Assembly: GCF_010093205.1 (NCBI RefSeq)
Contig: NZ_PDWN01000007.1
Coordinates: 62,001-126,000, forward strand
Origin: Pseudoxanthomonas daejeonensis
Lineage (GTDB): Bacteria; Pseudomonadota; Gammaproteobacteria; Xanthomonadales; Xanthomonadaceae
Length of the DNA stretch: 64,000 nucleotides
Direction of reading: 5' to 3'
The first letter of the stretch is position 1. Every line of letters starts with the position of its first letter. The translations under genes were made by a program, and so were the position numbers. The notes below the pieces were generated by a model. The model was not told the DNA's origin and did not search any database. It was given only the letters and a program-made list of their open reading frames with translations. Below, one piece after another: positions 1 to 9,122 of the stretch.

Positions 1-1701
1 GCGCGAGCGGTCGGCCTGCGGTTCGTCCACCACGAAATCGTCGAAATCCGCGTATCCGCCCGCTACGCCGTCTTTGCTGTAGGCGAACAACGCATAACGC
101 ACGCCCTGGAAGGTCTTCAGCCCGTACGGCAGGCGCACTGCTTCGCCCACCGGCGTGAAGTGGATGCCGTCGAGGCTGTAGGACAGTTGCGCCAGGTCGG
201 CCTCGTAGTCGCCGCTGGCGCGCAGATGCACGCGGGTCGAGGACAACGGCAGGTCGATGCGCCTGTCGCCATCCTGCGAGTACGCGCGCAGGACCGCGCC
301 TTGATCGTTGCGGACCACGCCGATCCAGGCGGCGGGAATATTCAGCAGCCCCAGGCCGGCGACATCGCCCGCGCGCAGGCCGGAGGCATCCAGCAGCACC
401 GTGGCCGACGACTCCGGGCCGATCGCACGCTGGGTGAGCGTGTTGCGCGCCCAGAGGAAATCGTCGGCAGGCAAGGCATGCAGCCGCAGCGCGCCGGGAC
501 GTTCGGACAGAGACCAGCGCCCGGCCACCGGCTCGTGGTTCCACTGCCACAGCGGCTTGAGTGCCGCTCCGGAAAAATCGTCGCTGCGCTCCCAGGTGGC
601 CACGGGCTCCGTGGCGATGCCGACATCGGGCTTGGTCCAGGTGCGCGGCGAGCGCCCCAGGTTGCCCGGCAGGCCGAAGTACGGCCAGCCATCGTGCCAG
701 GTGACCGGCGAGAGGAACGTGGTGCGCCCGATCGACTTGACGTCCATCATCGAGAAGCCCCACCACTGGCCATTGGCCAGCTGCACGATCCCGCCCTGGT
801 GCAACGGCACGGCACCCAGCGCATTGGCGTCGGGCTTGTGCATCCGGAATGCAGTAGCGCCGGTGGGCACCGGGGCGCGCTGGCCGACGTTGTCCAGCCA
901 CCAGCCGCGCTGCGTGCCCATGGTCTCGCCGGCGCTGATCACGACCGTCTCGTAGGGACCTTCGATCCGGTCGGCACGCGCGGCCTGCATCCGCCCGACC
1001 GGTGCGTAGTTGGCGCTGATGATGTAGTAGCGGCCATCGATCTTGTAGAAGTGGTGGCCCTCGCCCATCGCCTGGCCGGCGGGGATCACCACCCGGTCGC
1101 TGCCTTCGACGAAGCCACTCATGTCCGGCTTCAGTTCGACCATCCGCACCTGCTGGTAGTCGTACACCGCGTAGACGCGCCCGTCGTCGTCGAACAAAAC
1201 TGAGAGGTCATGCAGGCTTCGCCCCAGCGAACGCTGCTCCCATGGGCCGGTCGGATCGCGCGCGGTGAACACCTGCAGGCCGTGGCCGTTGATGTTGGAG
1301 AAGATGTAGAACGTGCCGTCGTGGTAGCGGATGCACGGCGCCCAGATGCCCTGCCCGTAGACCTCGCGGCCGCCCGCCAGGCGGAACTCGTCGCCGGCAC
1401 CGAAGCCGGGCATCGCGTAGGTGAGGAAGGTCCAGTTGACCAGGTCGCGCGAGTGCAGCACCGGCAACCCGGGCACCGCATGCATGGTCGTGCCGACCAT
1501 GTAGAAATCGTCGCCGACCCGGATCAGGTCCGGATCGGAGAACTCGTCGTGGAAGATCGGGTTGGTGAAGCTGCCGTTGCCATTGTCGGCGATCCAGGTC
1601 GTCGCCGGTGCCGCGGGCGCCGTACCGAGGATCGCGGACGCGACCAGCAGGCAGGACGTCGCGAGGAAGCGGAGACGGAGTTTCCCCCCGCGTCCGATCA
1701 T
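1..1701 (-). CDS. GH43 family beta-xylosidase/alpha-L-arabinofuranosidase (3' end outside window)
   Basis: Secreted or periplasmic glycosidase that probably removes arabinofuranosyl or xylosyl residues from plant polysaccharide. The frame is open from an ATG at 1701 to the window edge (567 codons seen, no stop). Residues 1-33 form an export signal. The five-bladed propeller begins at NPIFHDEFSDPDLIRVG, with the general-base Asp at about D56. SLHDLSVLFDDDGRVY follows, and the proposed acid Glu is E214 in GEGHHFYK. The distal part (for example GIHFTPVGEAVRLPYGLK) looks like the concanavalin-like C-terminal domain of GH43 xylosidases. The ATG overlaps the stop of the upstream permease (ATGA), so it is the last gene of the transporter operon. 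Exact specificity is inferred from the arabinose context. Confidence 0.88.
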   Translation of the reverse strand, partial: MIGRGGKLRLRFLATSCLLVASAILGTAPAAPATTWIADNGNGSFTNPIFHDEFSDPDLIRVGDDFYMVGTTMHAVPGLPVLHSRDLVNWTFLTYAMPGFGAGDEFRLAGGREVYGQGIWAPCIRYHDGTFYIFSNINGHGLQVFTARDPTGPWEQRSLGRSLHDLSVLFDDDGRVYAVYDYQQVRMVELKPDMSGFVEGSDRVVIPAGQAMGEGHHFYKIDGRYYIISANYAPVGRMQAARADRIEGPYETVVISAGETMGTQRGWWLDNVGQRAPVPTGATAFRMHKPDANALGAVPLHQGGIVQLANGQWWGFSMMDVKSIGRTTFLSPVTWHDGWPYFGLPGNLGRSPRTWTKPDVGIATEPVATWERSDDFSGAALKPLWQWNHEPVAGRWSLSERPGALRLHALPADDFLWARNTLTQRAIGPESSATVLLDASGLRAGDVAGLGLLNIPAAWIGVVRNDQGAVLRAYSQDGDRRIDLPLSSTRVHLRASGDYEADLAQLSYSLDGIHFTPVGEAVRLPYGLKTFQGVRYALFAYSKDGVAGGYADFDDFVVDEPQADRSR

Positions 1702-2729
1702 GCAGGTGGTTCCTGCGGGGCCCTGCGGCGCGAGCTGCGCACCAGCAGCTGCTGCAGCAGGCAGAACGCCAGCAGCAGGCCGCCGATGGCGATCTTCGTC
1801 CACCACGAGCTCAGCGTGCCGTCGAACACGATCAGGGTCTGGATCAGGCCGAGCACCAGCACGCCGAACAGGGTACCGAGCACGTAGCCGCTGCCGCCGG
1901 CCAGCAGCGTGCCACCGATGACCACCGCGGCGATCGCATCCAGCTCCAGCCCCGTGGCGTGCAGGCTGTAGCCGCTGAGCATGTAGAACGTGTAGACCAC
2001 ACCGGCCAGCGCCGAGCAGAACCCGCTCAGTGCGTAGACGCCGACCCGCGTGGCCGCCACCGGCAGGCCCATCAGCAAGGCCGAGGCTTCGCTGCCACCG
2101 ATCGCGTAGACGCCGCGACCGAACCGGGTCATCCCTGCCAGCACCGCGCCGCCGGCCACCACCAGCAGCGCGATCACCGCCCCGGCCGACAGCGAGGCGC
2201 CGCCACCGAGCGGGATTCGCAGGTTGGCCACCGCGACATGGAAGGCGTGGTCGATGCCGATCGACTCCACGCTGAGCAGGGTCGCCGCGCCGCGTGCGAG
2301 GAACATGCCCGCCAGGGTGACCACGAACGGCTGCAGGCGGTAGCGCTCGATCAGCGTGCCCATCAGCGCGCCGAAGGCCGCGCCCAGCGCCAGTACCAGC
2401 GGGATCGCCGCCAGTGGATGCCAGCCGTGGACCTGCACCAGCCAGGCCAGCAGGACCGTGCTGAAAGCCACCACCGCGCCGACCGACAGGTCGATGCCGC
2501 CGCTGACGATCACGAAGGTCATGCCCACCGCGACGATCAGCAGGAACGCATTGTCGATCAGGAGGTTGAGGAACACCTGCGGGCGCAGGAAACCGTCGTA
2601 CATCACGCCGCCGGCCACCGACATGGCCACGAACAGGCCGATCGTGATCGCCAGCGAGAGCTGGCGCGGATCGCGCCACAGCCGCGACAGGAAACCCGGC
2701 GCGCGCATCGCGGCAACCGGCGTACTCAC
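1698..2729 (-). CDS. yjfF: Sugar ABC transporter permease, YjfF type
   Basis: Inner-membrane permease of a carbohydrate uptake ABC transporter (343 aa), one of two non-identical permeases. Many hydrophobic segments are visible. The BPD_transp_2 signature region VIVSGGIDLSVGAVVAF lies near residue 75-90, and a second conserved stretch AIAAVVIGGTLLAGGSG lies near 265-282. The gene overlaps its upstream partner permease by four bases and the downstream GH43 gene by four bases, so all three are translationally coupled. In E. coli the YtfQRT-YjfF system imports galactofuranose. Here the surrounding arabinose genes suggest L-arabinose or arabinofuranose as cargo (inference). Confidence 0.88.
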   Translation of the reverse strand: MSTPVAAMRAPGFLSRLWRDPRQLSLAITIGLFVAMSVAGGVMYDGFLRPQVFLNLLIDNAFLLIVAVGMTFVIVSGGIDLSVGAVVAFSTVLLAWLVQVHGWHPLAAIPLVLALGAAFGALMGTLIERYRLQPFVVTLAGMFLARGAATLLSVESIGIDHAFHVAVANLRIPLGGGASLSAGAVIALLVVAGGAVLAGMTRFGRGVYAIGGSEASALLMGLPVAATRVGVYALSGFCSALAGVVYTFYMLSGYSLHATGLELDAIAAVVIGGTLLAGGSGYVLGTLFGVLVLGLIQTLIVFDGTLSSWWTKIAIGGLLLAFCLLQQLLVRSSRRRAPQEPPA

Positions 2730-3787
2730 GTCGCACCTCCCGCCCGGCGCGACAGCCGTGCACGCAGGCGCCCGCGGAACTCGGGCGACTGCAGCAGCAG
2801 GACCGCCGTCACCAGCAGCGCCTTGACCACCAGATTGACCTGCGGCGGCACGCCGATGGCATAGATGGTGGTGGTCAGCGCCTGGATGATCAGCGCGCCG
2901 ACCAGGCTGCCCGCCAGGCTGAAGCGGCCGCCCGCCAGCGCGGTACCGCCCAGCGCCACCGCCAGGATCGCATCCAGCTCCAGCAACTGGCCTGCGTTGT
3001 TGGCGTCGGCGCTGGCCACGTTTGAACTGACCAGCAATCCGGCCAGGCCCGCGGTGAAGCCGCAGAACACGTACAGCGACCAGGTGATGGCTTTCGCGCG
3101 CACGCCGGCCACGTGGGCGGCGACCGGGTTGTGGCCGATCGCGCGCACGAACAGGCCCAGCGCACTGCGGTCAAGCAGCAGTTTCAGTCCAACGAACACC
3201 GCGGCGACCACGAACAGCGAAAACGGCAGCCCGAACAGGAATCCGTTGCCGAGGAAGGCGAAGGGCTCGTAGTAGATGGTCAGGATCTGGCCGTCGCTGA
3301 CCAGCTGGGCGATGCCGCGTCCGGCCACCATGAGTACCAGCGTGGCGATGATCGGCTGCAGGCCGAGCTTGACCACGAGCAGGCCGTTCCAGAACCCGCA
3401 CAGCAGCGCCACGCCCAGGGCGGCGGTGATCGCCGCGAACAGCGGCGCCAGCCCCTCGCTGCCCGCGGCCTGCATCCGTGCGATCGTCCATGCCGCCACG
3501 GTGGCGGCGATGGCAAGCACCGCGCCCACGGAGATGTCCAGGCCACGCACGGCGATCACCAGGGTCATGCCCAGCGACACCAGCACCAGCGGCGCGGCGC
3601 GGTTGGCGATGTCGACCAGGTTGCCGTACAGGTGGCCATCGCGCCATTGCAGCGAAAGGAAACCCGGATTGAACAGCCCATTGCCGAGCAGCAGCAGAGC
3701 CAGCGCCAGCAAAGGCCAGAACAGGGGGTGGGCCAGGCCGCGGTGCAGCACCTGCCTGGAGCTCGTGCGTGCCTCCGCGCCGCTCAT
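2726..3787 (-). CDS. ytfT: Sugar ABC transporter permease, YtfT type
   Basis: Second inner-membrane permease of the sugar importer (353 aa), related to but distinct from the adjacent YjfF-like protein. It has multiple membrane segments, the family stretch GLDISVGAVLAIAATVAAW near residue 85-105, and DAILAVALGGTALAGGRFSL near 275-295. The start ATG at 3787 overlaps the ATPase stop by four bases. The downstream end overlaps yjfF by four bases. The ytfR-ytfT-yjfF order is the usual one for this transporter family. Confidence 0.88.
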   Translation of the reverse strand: MSGAEARTSSRQVLHRGLAHPLFWPLLALALLLLGNGLFNPGFLSLQWRDGHLYGNLVDIANRAAPLVLVSLGMTLVIAVRGLDISVGAVLAIAATVAAWTIARMQAAGSEGLAPLFAAITAALGVALLCGFWNGLLVVKLGLQPIIATLVLMVAGRGIAQLVSDGQILTIYYEPFAFLGNGFLFGLPFSLFVVAAVFVGLKLLLDRSALGLFVRAIGHNPVAAHVAGVRAKAITWSLYVFCGFTAGLAGLLVSSNVASADANNAGQLLELDAILAVALGGTALAGGRFSLAGSLVGALIIQALTTTIYAIGVPPQVNLVVKALLVTAVLLLQSPEFRGRLRARLSRRAGGAT

Positions 3788-5313
3788 GCGCCCGCCGCGC
3801 CGGCTGCACGAACCGCGGGCTCGTGCGCGGCAAGCAGGGCCAGCACCTGGCCTCCGTCGCTGCCTCCCGGGAGTTCACCGGCCTTGCGCCGCTCGCGCAT
3901 GACCGCGATGCGGTCGCTGAGGCGGGTCAGTTCCTCGATCTCGGCGGAGATGAAGAGCACCGCCATCCCCTGGCGGGCGAGGCGCAGCACTTCGGCCATG
4001 ATTTCCTGCTTGGCCGCGACGTCGATGCCGCGCGTGGGTTCGTCCAGGACGAGGAGCCTGGGCTGCGTGGCCAGCCAGCGCGCGAGCACCACCTTCTGCT
4101 GGTTGCCGCCGGACAGCGCACCGACCGGGGTCTCGATGTCGGCGACCTTGATCCCGAGCAGCGCGACGGACTGCCGCGCCAGCTCTTCCTGCCTTGCGCG
4201 CGGCAGCGCGCGCCACCAGCCCATCCGGGCCTGCAGCGCCAGGACGATGTTTTCGCGGACCGACAGGCCTGCCACGATTCCCTCGGTCTTGCGCTCTTCG
4301 GGGCATAGCGCCAGCCCGTGCGCGACCGCCTCGGCCGGATGCCGCAACTCCACCGGCCCGTGTTCCATGCGCAGTTCGCCGCAGTCGGCACGATCCAGCC
4401 CGAACAGCAGTCGCGCCAGTTCGGTGCGCCCGGAACCGAGCAGGCCACCCAGGCCCAGCACCTCGCCGGCGCGCAACTGCAGGTCGACCGGCTGCAGGCT
4501 GCCGCGCCGACCCAGGCCGCGCGCCTCGACCACCACCGGTGCATCCACCGGCACTTCGTGGCTTGCGTCGCGTCCGCCGGCCAGCTCGACCTCGCGCCCC
4601 ACCATCGCCGAAACCAGCGCGGCCTGGGGCAACTGCGCCGGCAGGTACTCGCCGGCCAGCGCGCCGTTGCGCAGCACGGTGATGCGATCGGACACCGCAT
4701 ACACCTGGTCGAGGAAATGGGTGACGAACAGGATCGCCATGCCGCGCTCGCGCAGCCGGCGCATCACCGCGAACAGCTCGCGGACCTCGTCCTCGTCCAG
4801 GCTCGAGGTCGGTTCGTCCAGGACCAGCACCCGCGCCGACACGCCCAGCGCGCGCGCGATCGCCACCATCTGCTGCACCGCTACCGGGTAGGCCGCCAGC
4901 GGCAGGTCGACGTCGATGTCCAGGTGCAGTTCGGCGAGCAGTGCACGCGCGCCTGCCCGCACCTGCTTCCAGTCGACCAGCCCGAACCTGCGCGGATAAC
5001 GGCCGGCATACAGGTTCTCGGCCACCGACAGGTTCGGGCACAGGTTCACTTCCTGGTAGACCGTGCTGATGCCCTCGCGCTGCGCCGCCAGCGGCGAAGC
5101 CGGGGCGATCGTACGCCCGTCCAGTTCGATCGTCCCGGCGTCGACCTGCTCCACGCCGGTGAGCAGCTTGATCAGGGTCGACTTGCCGGCGCCGTTCTGT
5201 CCCATCAGCGCGTGGATCTCGCCGGCGCGCAGGACAAGACCGGCACCGTCCAGCGCCACGGTCGCGCCGTAGCGCTTGGCCAGGCCCCGCGCCTGCAGCA
5301 CGACCGCGCTCAA
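3784..5313 (-). CDS. ytfR: Sugar ABC transporter ATP-binding protein, YtfR type
   Basis: Tandem-domain ATPase energising the sugar importer (about 509 aa). The first Walker A is GQNGAGKST and its Walker B is VLVLDEPTSSLD. The second half has a degenerate loop (LGGLLGSGRTE), a signature SGGNQQKVVLARWL and a Walker B LLVLDEPTRGID, as usual for class II sugar ABC ATPases. The frame is open further upstream, but that part overlaps the end of the binding-protein gene and lacks family similarity. I chose the TTG at 5313, giving M-SAVVLQARGLAKRYG, preceded by a GGGTGCCGGG stretch. A GTG at 5325 is the alternative. The start is less certain than the identity. Confidence 0.87.
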   Translation of the reverse strand: MSAVVLQARGLAKRYGATVALDGAGLVLRAGEIHALMGQNGAGKSTLIKLLTGVEQVDAGTIELDGRTIAPASPLAAQREGISTVYQEVNLCPNLSVAENLYAGRYPRRFGLVDWKQVRAGARALLAELHLDIDVDLPLAAYPVAVQQMVAIARALGVSARVLVLDEPTSSLDEDEVRELFAVMRRLRERGMAILFVTHFLDQVYAVSDRITVLRNGALAGEYLPAQLPQAALVSAMVGREVELAGGRDASHEVPVDAPVVVEARGLGRRGSLQPVDLQLRAGEVLGLGGLLGSGRTELARLLFGLDRADCGELRMEHGPVELRHPAEAVAHGLALCPEERKTEGIVAGLSVRENIVLALQARMGWWRALPRARQEELARQSVALLGIKVADIETPVGALSGGNQQKVVLARWLATQPRLLVLDEPTRGIDVAAKQEIMAEVLRLARQGMAVLFISAEIEELTRLSDRIAVMRERRKAGELPGGSDGGQVLALLAAHEPAVRAAGAAGA

Positions 5314-5383
5314 CCCGGCACCCACGCCGGGACGACGGACGAAGCGGATGGCAACGTTCGCATCGCCGGCGCCACGGACGCGA

Positions 5384-6376
5384 TCAGTACTTGCGGTTGG
5401 GCAGTTCGGCCGCGGCCTGGTCGCGGGTGAACACACCCTCTTCGACCTCGACGCGCCTGGCCACCGGCTTGCCCGCATGCACGTCGCGGATGATCTGGGC
5501 CAGTTGCGGACCGAGCAGCGGATTGCACTCGACCGTGGCGTTGAGCTTGCCGGCCTTCATCGCCTCGAACGCGCCACGCACGCCGTCGATGGAGACGATG
5601 CGGATATCCTCGCCCGGCTTGAGACCAGCCTCCTCGATGGCCTGGATCGCGCCGATCGCCATGTCGTCGTTGTGCGCGAACAGCACGTCGATGCCGTCGC
5701 GGCCTTCGGCCTTGAGGAAGGCTTCCATCACTTCCTTGCCCTTGGCCCGGGTGAAGTCGCCGCTCTGCGAACGGACGATGGCGAAGCGCGGATCCTGGCC
5801 AATCACTTCCTTGAAGCCCGCCATGCGGTCGATCGCCGGGGCCGAACCGACCGTGCCCTGCAGGTCGACGATGCGGACCGGGCCGGCCGCGCCCGAGCTT
5901 TTACGAGACGCGGAGTCCTCGAGCAGCCAGCGCGCGGCGCGACGGCCTTCCTCGACGAAGTCCGAGCCGATCAGCGTGGTGTAGAGCGAGTCGTCGGACA
6001 CGTCCACCGCTCGATCGGTCAGCACGACCGGGATATTGGCGGCCTTGGCCTCGCGCAGCACCGTCTCCCACCCGGACTCGACCACCGGCGAGAACGCGAT
6101 CACGTCCACGTCCTGGGCGATGAACGAGCGCAATGCCTTGATCTGGTTCTCCTGCTTCTGCTGCGCGTCGGAGAACTTGAGGTTGAATTCCGGCGCGACC
6201 AGCGCCTCCTTCACCGAACGGGTATTGGCGGTGCGCCATTCGCTCTCGGCGCCGACCTGGCTGAAGCCGACCCTGATCGCGTCCGCCTTCGCCGCAGCGT
6301 CACCGCCACCCTTGCCGCAGGCGCCGAGCACCACCGCGCACAGCATCGCCGCTGCCAGCTTCAAACCCTTGTCCAT
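5384..6376 (-). CDS. ytfQ: Sugar ABC transporter substrate-binding lipoprotein, YtfQ type
   Basis: Periplasmic receptor that delivers sugar to the YtfRT-YjfF membrane complex (330 aa). The ATG at 6376 follows a strong GGAGGAG ribosome-binding site. The N terminus has a lipoprotein signal with lipobox LGAC, so the mature protein is probably tethered at Cys20. The remainder is a type I periplasmic-binding fold (Peripla_BP_4), with IRVGFSQVGAESEWRTAN at the start of the mature domain and VLFAHNDDMAIGAIQAIEEA further on. The gene is upstream of ytfR and downstream of the semialdehyde dehydrogenase on the same strand. Galactofuranose is the E. coli ligand; arabinose-type ligand here is inferred from context. 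Confidence 0.9.
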   Translation of the reverse strand: MDKGLKLAAAMLCAVVLGACGKGGGDAAAKADAIRVGFSQVGAESEWRTANTRSVKEALVAPEFNLKFSDAQQKQENQIKALRSFIAQDVDVIAFSPVVESGWETVLREAKAANIPVVLTDRAVDVSDDSLYTTLIGSDFVEEGRRAARWLLEDSASRKSSGAAGPVRIVDLQGTVGSAPAIDRMAGFKEVIGQDPRFAIVRSQSGDFTRAKGKEVMEAFLKAEGRDGIDVLFAHNDDMAIGAIQAIEEAGLKPGEDIRIVSIDGVRGAFEAMKAGKLNATVECNPLLGPQLAQIIRDVHAGKPVARRVEVEEGVFTRDQAAAELPNRKY

Positions 6377-6476
6377 CGCTCCTCCCTCGATGCATGTGGT
6401 GCCTCCGCCGTCGCCCCGGCCTTGCCGTCGGCGACGTGCCACGCACCCTCCAGTGCGCGGCCGCGGAAGTTGCGGC

Positions 6477-7916
6477 TCAAGCCGCGGTATAGGCGGTCTT
6501 GACCGTCGTGTAGAACTCCACCGCGTAGCGCCCCTGCTCCCGCGGCCCATAGCTGGATGCCTTGCGCCCGCCGAACGGCACGTGCGGATCCACGCCCGCG
6601 GTCGGCAGGTTGACCATCACCATGCCCGCCTGCGCGTGCCGCTTGAAGTGCGTGGCGTACTTGAGCGAGGTGGTGCAGATGCCGGCGCACAGGCCGAATT
6701 CGGTGTCGTTGGCCAGCGCCAGCGCGTGCTCGTAGTCGTCGGCGCGCAGCAGCGCGGCGACCGGTCCGAAGATCTCCTCGCGGGCGACGCGGTCCGACGG
6801 CTTGGCCGCGAACAGGGTCGGCGCCAGGAAGTGGCCCTTCGTTTTCCATTCCACGCGCTCGCCACCGGCGAGCAGTTCGCCGCCGTCCTCGTGCCCGGCG
6901 CGGATGTAGGCCAGGTCGGTGTCCAGCTGCGCCTGGCTGGCGACCGGACCGATGTCCACGCCAGCCTCGAGCGGATCGCCGACCTTCACCTTCGCCAGCC
7001 GCGCCTGCACCTTGGCCACGAAGGCGTCGTAAATGCCGTTCTCGACGATCAGCCGGCTCGACGCGGTGCAGCGCTGGCCGGTGGAGAAGTACGCGCCGTT
7101 GACCGCGCACTCCACCGCCTTGTCCAGGTCGGCATCGGCCAGCACCACCAGCGGATTCTTGCCGCCCATTTCCATCTGCACCTTCAGCGCGCGCGCGGCC
7201 GCCTGCCTGAGCAGCGCATGGCCGGTCGGCGCCGAACCGGTGAAGGTCAGCGCGTCGAGCTTCGGGTGCTCGACCATCGCCTGGCCGACGATGCGGCCGC
7301 CGCCGAGCACCATGTTGAACACGCCTTCGGGCAATCCGGCGCGGGACAGGATCTCGGCGATCGCCCAGGCGCAGCCGGGCACGATCTCCGCCGGCTTGAA
7401 CACCACGGTATTGCCGTAGGCCAGCGCCGGCGCGATCTTCCAGGCCGGGATCGCCAGCGGAAAATTCCACGGCGCGATGATGCCGACGGTGCCGACCGGC
7501 TCGCGGGTGATCTCCACGTCCACGCCCGGGCGCGTCGAGGCCAGCTTCTCGCCGGGGATGCGCAACGCCTCGCCGGCGAAGAACTTGAAGATCTGTCCGG
7601 CACGCGCCGCCTCGCCGATGCTCTCGGCCAGGGTCTTGCCTTCCTCGCGTGCGAGCAACCGGCCCAGTTCCTCCTTGCGGGCGAGGATCTCGCTGCCGAC
7701 GGCGTCGAGGATGTCGGCGCGCTGCTGCGGATTGGACAGCGCCCATTTCGGCGAAGCGGCGCTGGCGGCATCGACCGCCTGCGCGGTGCGCGCGGCATCG
7801 AGCACGCCGTAGTGGCCGACCGGCGTGGCCAGGTCGGAGGGGTTCTCGTCGGCGTGGCCACCATCGCCCTCGACCCACTGGCCGGCGATGTAGCTGCTGA
7901 AACGCTGTTCGCTCAC
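6477..7916 (-). CDS. Aldehyde dehydrogenase, probable alpha-ketoglutarate semialdehyde dehydrogenase
   Basis: NAD(P)-dependent oxidation of 2-oxoglutarate semialdehyde to 2-oxoglutarate, the last step of the non-phosphorylative L-arabinose pathway (479 aa). The ALDH core is complete: GIIAPWNFPLAIPAWK (about 150), MEMGGKNPLVVLADADLD with the Glu general base, and the catalytic Cys in FSTGQRCTASSR. EEIFGPVAALL lies near the C-terminal third. I chose the GTG at 7916 because AAGGAG lies directly upstream and the protein then begins at the family start; the open frame extends further but into the preceding gene. A short perfect hairpin (6472-6485) spans the stop codon. Substrate is assigned from the neighbouring AraD1-type gene. 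Confidence 0.86.
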   Translation of the reverse strand: MSEQRFSSYIAGQWVEGDGGHADENPSDLATPVGHYGVLDAARTAQAVDAASAASPKWALSNPQQRADILDAVGSEILARKEELGRLLAREEGKTLAESIGEAARAGQIFKFFAGEALRIPGEKLASTRPGVDVEITREPVGTVGIIAPWNFPLAIPAWKIAPALAYGNTVVFKPAEIVPGCAWAIAEILSRAGLPEGVFNMVLGGGRIVGQAMVEHPKLDALTFTGSAPTGHALLRQAAARALKVQMEMGGKNPLVVLADADLDKAVECAVNGAYFSTGQRCTASSRLIVENGIYDAFVAKVQARLAKVKVGDPLEAGVDIGPVASQAQLDTDLAYIRAGHEDGGELLAGGERVEWKTKGHFLAPTLFAAKPSDRVAREEIFGPVAALLRADDYEHALALANDTEFGLCAGICTTSLKYATHFKRHAQAGMVMVNLPTAGVDPHVPFGGRKASSYGPREQGRYAVEFYTTVKTAYTAA

Positions 7917-7965
7917 GGTTTTTCTCCTTTCCTGTCCTGGCGCGCGGGCTGGTGCCAGCGGAACC

Positions 7966-8973
7966 TTACAGCGCGCGCACGCCACCCGGGGCAAAACCCG
8001 CGGCGATGGTTTGCAACGGGTTGACCAGCGGCGCACCCAGCTCCGGCAGGTCGACCTCGAACACGTCGCCCGCCTCGGCGCGGACGCCATCGGCGAAGCT
8101 GAGCGTGGCGGTGCCGAAGAAGTGCAGGTGCACGTCGCCAGGACGGCGATGCGCGGCGTACTTGAAGTGGTGGTACTCGAGGTTCTCCAGCGAATGGCAC
8201 ATGTTGGCCTCGCCGGTGAGGAAGGGCTTCTCCCACAGCACCACGCCGCCACGGCGGATGCGGCTGGTCCCGCGCAGGTCGCGCGGCAGCGCGCCGGTGC
8301 GCAGTTCCGGGCCGACCGCGCAGGCGCGCAGCTTGGAATGGGCCAGGTACAGGTAGTTCTGGCGCTCGGTGACGTGGTCGGAGAACTCGTTGCCGATCGC
8401 AAAACCGAGCCGGTGCGGGGTGCCGTCCGGGCCGATCACGTACAGGCCGACCAGTTCGGGTTCCTCGCCACCGTCCAGGGCGAAGTCCGGGGACGGCAAC
8501 GGCGCGCCCGGCGCGACCAGGATCGAACCATCGCCCTTGTAGAACCACTCGGGCTGCGCGCCGGCCGTGCCCGCCTCCGGCGCGCCCCCTTCCACGCCCC
8601 ACCGGAACATGCGCATGGAATCGGTGAGCGTGCCCGCGTCGGCCTGCTGCTTGAGGTTCTGGTGCATCGCATCGCGCGCGGCCGCGCTGCCCAGGTGGGT
8701 GAGGCCGGTACCGGTGACCCGGCAGTGCGCGGGGTCGGGATGATGCAGCGGACCGAGTACCCGCCCGGCCTGCAGCAACGCCGCGTAGTCGAGGGTCGTC
8801 GTACCGAGGGTCGCCGCAGCCTGTGCTCCCAGGCTCCGGCCCGCGGCCAGGGCCGCGTGGGCGAGCGCATAGGTCGAATCGACATCCTCCAGCAAGGTCA
8901 CGCGGCTCGCGTCGGCGTCGACGGCGCCCACCCGCGTGTTCCCGGCCTCGTCCCGCAGCTGGATCAGTCGCAT
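7966..8973 (-). CDS. AraD1/GguC-type FAH-family protein, probable 2-keto-3-deoxy-L-arabinonate dehydratase
   Basis: Probable conversion of 2-keto-3-deoxy-L-arabinonate to alpha-ketoglutarate semialdehyde (335 aa). The C-terminal two thirds is a fumarylacetoacetate hydrolase-type fold: ELVGLYVIGPDGTPHRLGFA, then GNEFSDHVTERQNYLYLAHS, with acidic residues suited to metal binding. It lacks the DHDPS fold of the Azospirillum enzyme and instead matches the AraD1 (GguC) group known beside arabinose ABC transporters. The ATG at 8973 has GGAAGG upstream. It is the first gene of the seven-gene operon running to GH43 and is divergent from the LysR gene. Activity is family- and context-based. Confidence 0.82.
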   Translation of the reverse strand: MRLIQLRDEAGNTRVGAVDADASRVTLLEDVDSTYALAHAALAAGRSLGAQAAATLGTTTLDYAALLQAGRVLGPLHHPDPAHCRVTGTGLTHLGSAAARDAMHQNLKQQADAGTLTDSMRMFRWGVEGGAPEAGTAGAQPEWFYKGDGSILVAPGAPLPSPDFALDGGEEPELVGLYVIGPDGTPHRLGFAIGNEFSDHVTERQNYLYLAHSKLRACAVGPELRTGALPRDLRGTSRIRRGGVVLWEKPFLTGEANMCHSLENLEYHHFKYAAHRRPGDVHLHFFGTATLSFADGVRAEAGDVFEVDLPELGAPLVNPLQTIAAGFAPGGVRAL

Positions 8974-9062
8974 CTTTACCTTCCGCCCGACTCGTGGATG
9001 GGAAGGCAGACCGTCCCGGGAGGGACGGAACGTGCCTGCACCCATTCTGCCCACTGAAGGAA

Positions 9063-9109
9063 TATGCATCCAATCCGATTTCCTGCATAACATATACGAA
9101 CATTTGTAT
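9063..9109. promoter_or_regulatory. Operator-like inverted repeats between the LysR gene and the arabinose operon
   Basis: The 149-bp divergent intergenic region contains ATACGAACATTTGTAT (9094-9109), an imperfect 16-bp palindrome matching its own reverse complement at 12 of 16 positions. Just upstream is a second pair, TATGCA (9063-9068) and TGCATA (9084-9089), separated by 15 bases. LysR-type activators usually bind dyads of this size between themselves and a divergent target. The site lies 13 bases upstream of the regulator GTG. Binding itself is inferred. Confidence 0.5.
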
Positions 9110-9122
9110 CCGTGGAGTCGCC

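Noticed and set aside
3113-4891. Long plus-strand open frames opposite the ytfR/ytfT genes
   Set aside because: Ser/Arg-rich shadow sequence; the ABC genes on the other strand have complete motifs and coupled starts.
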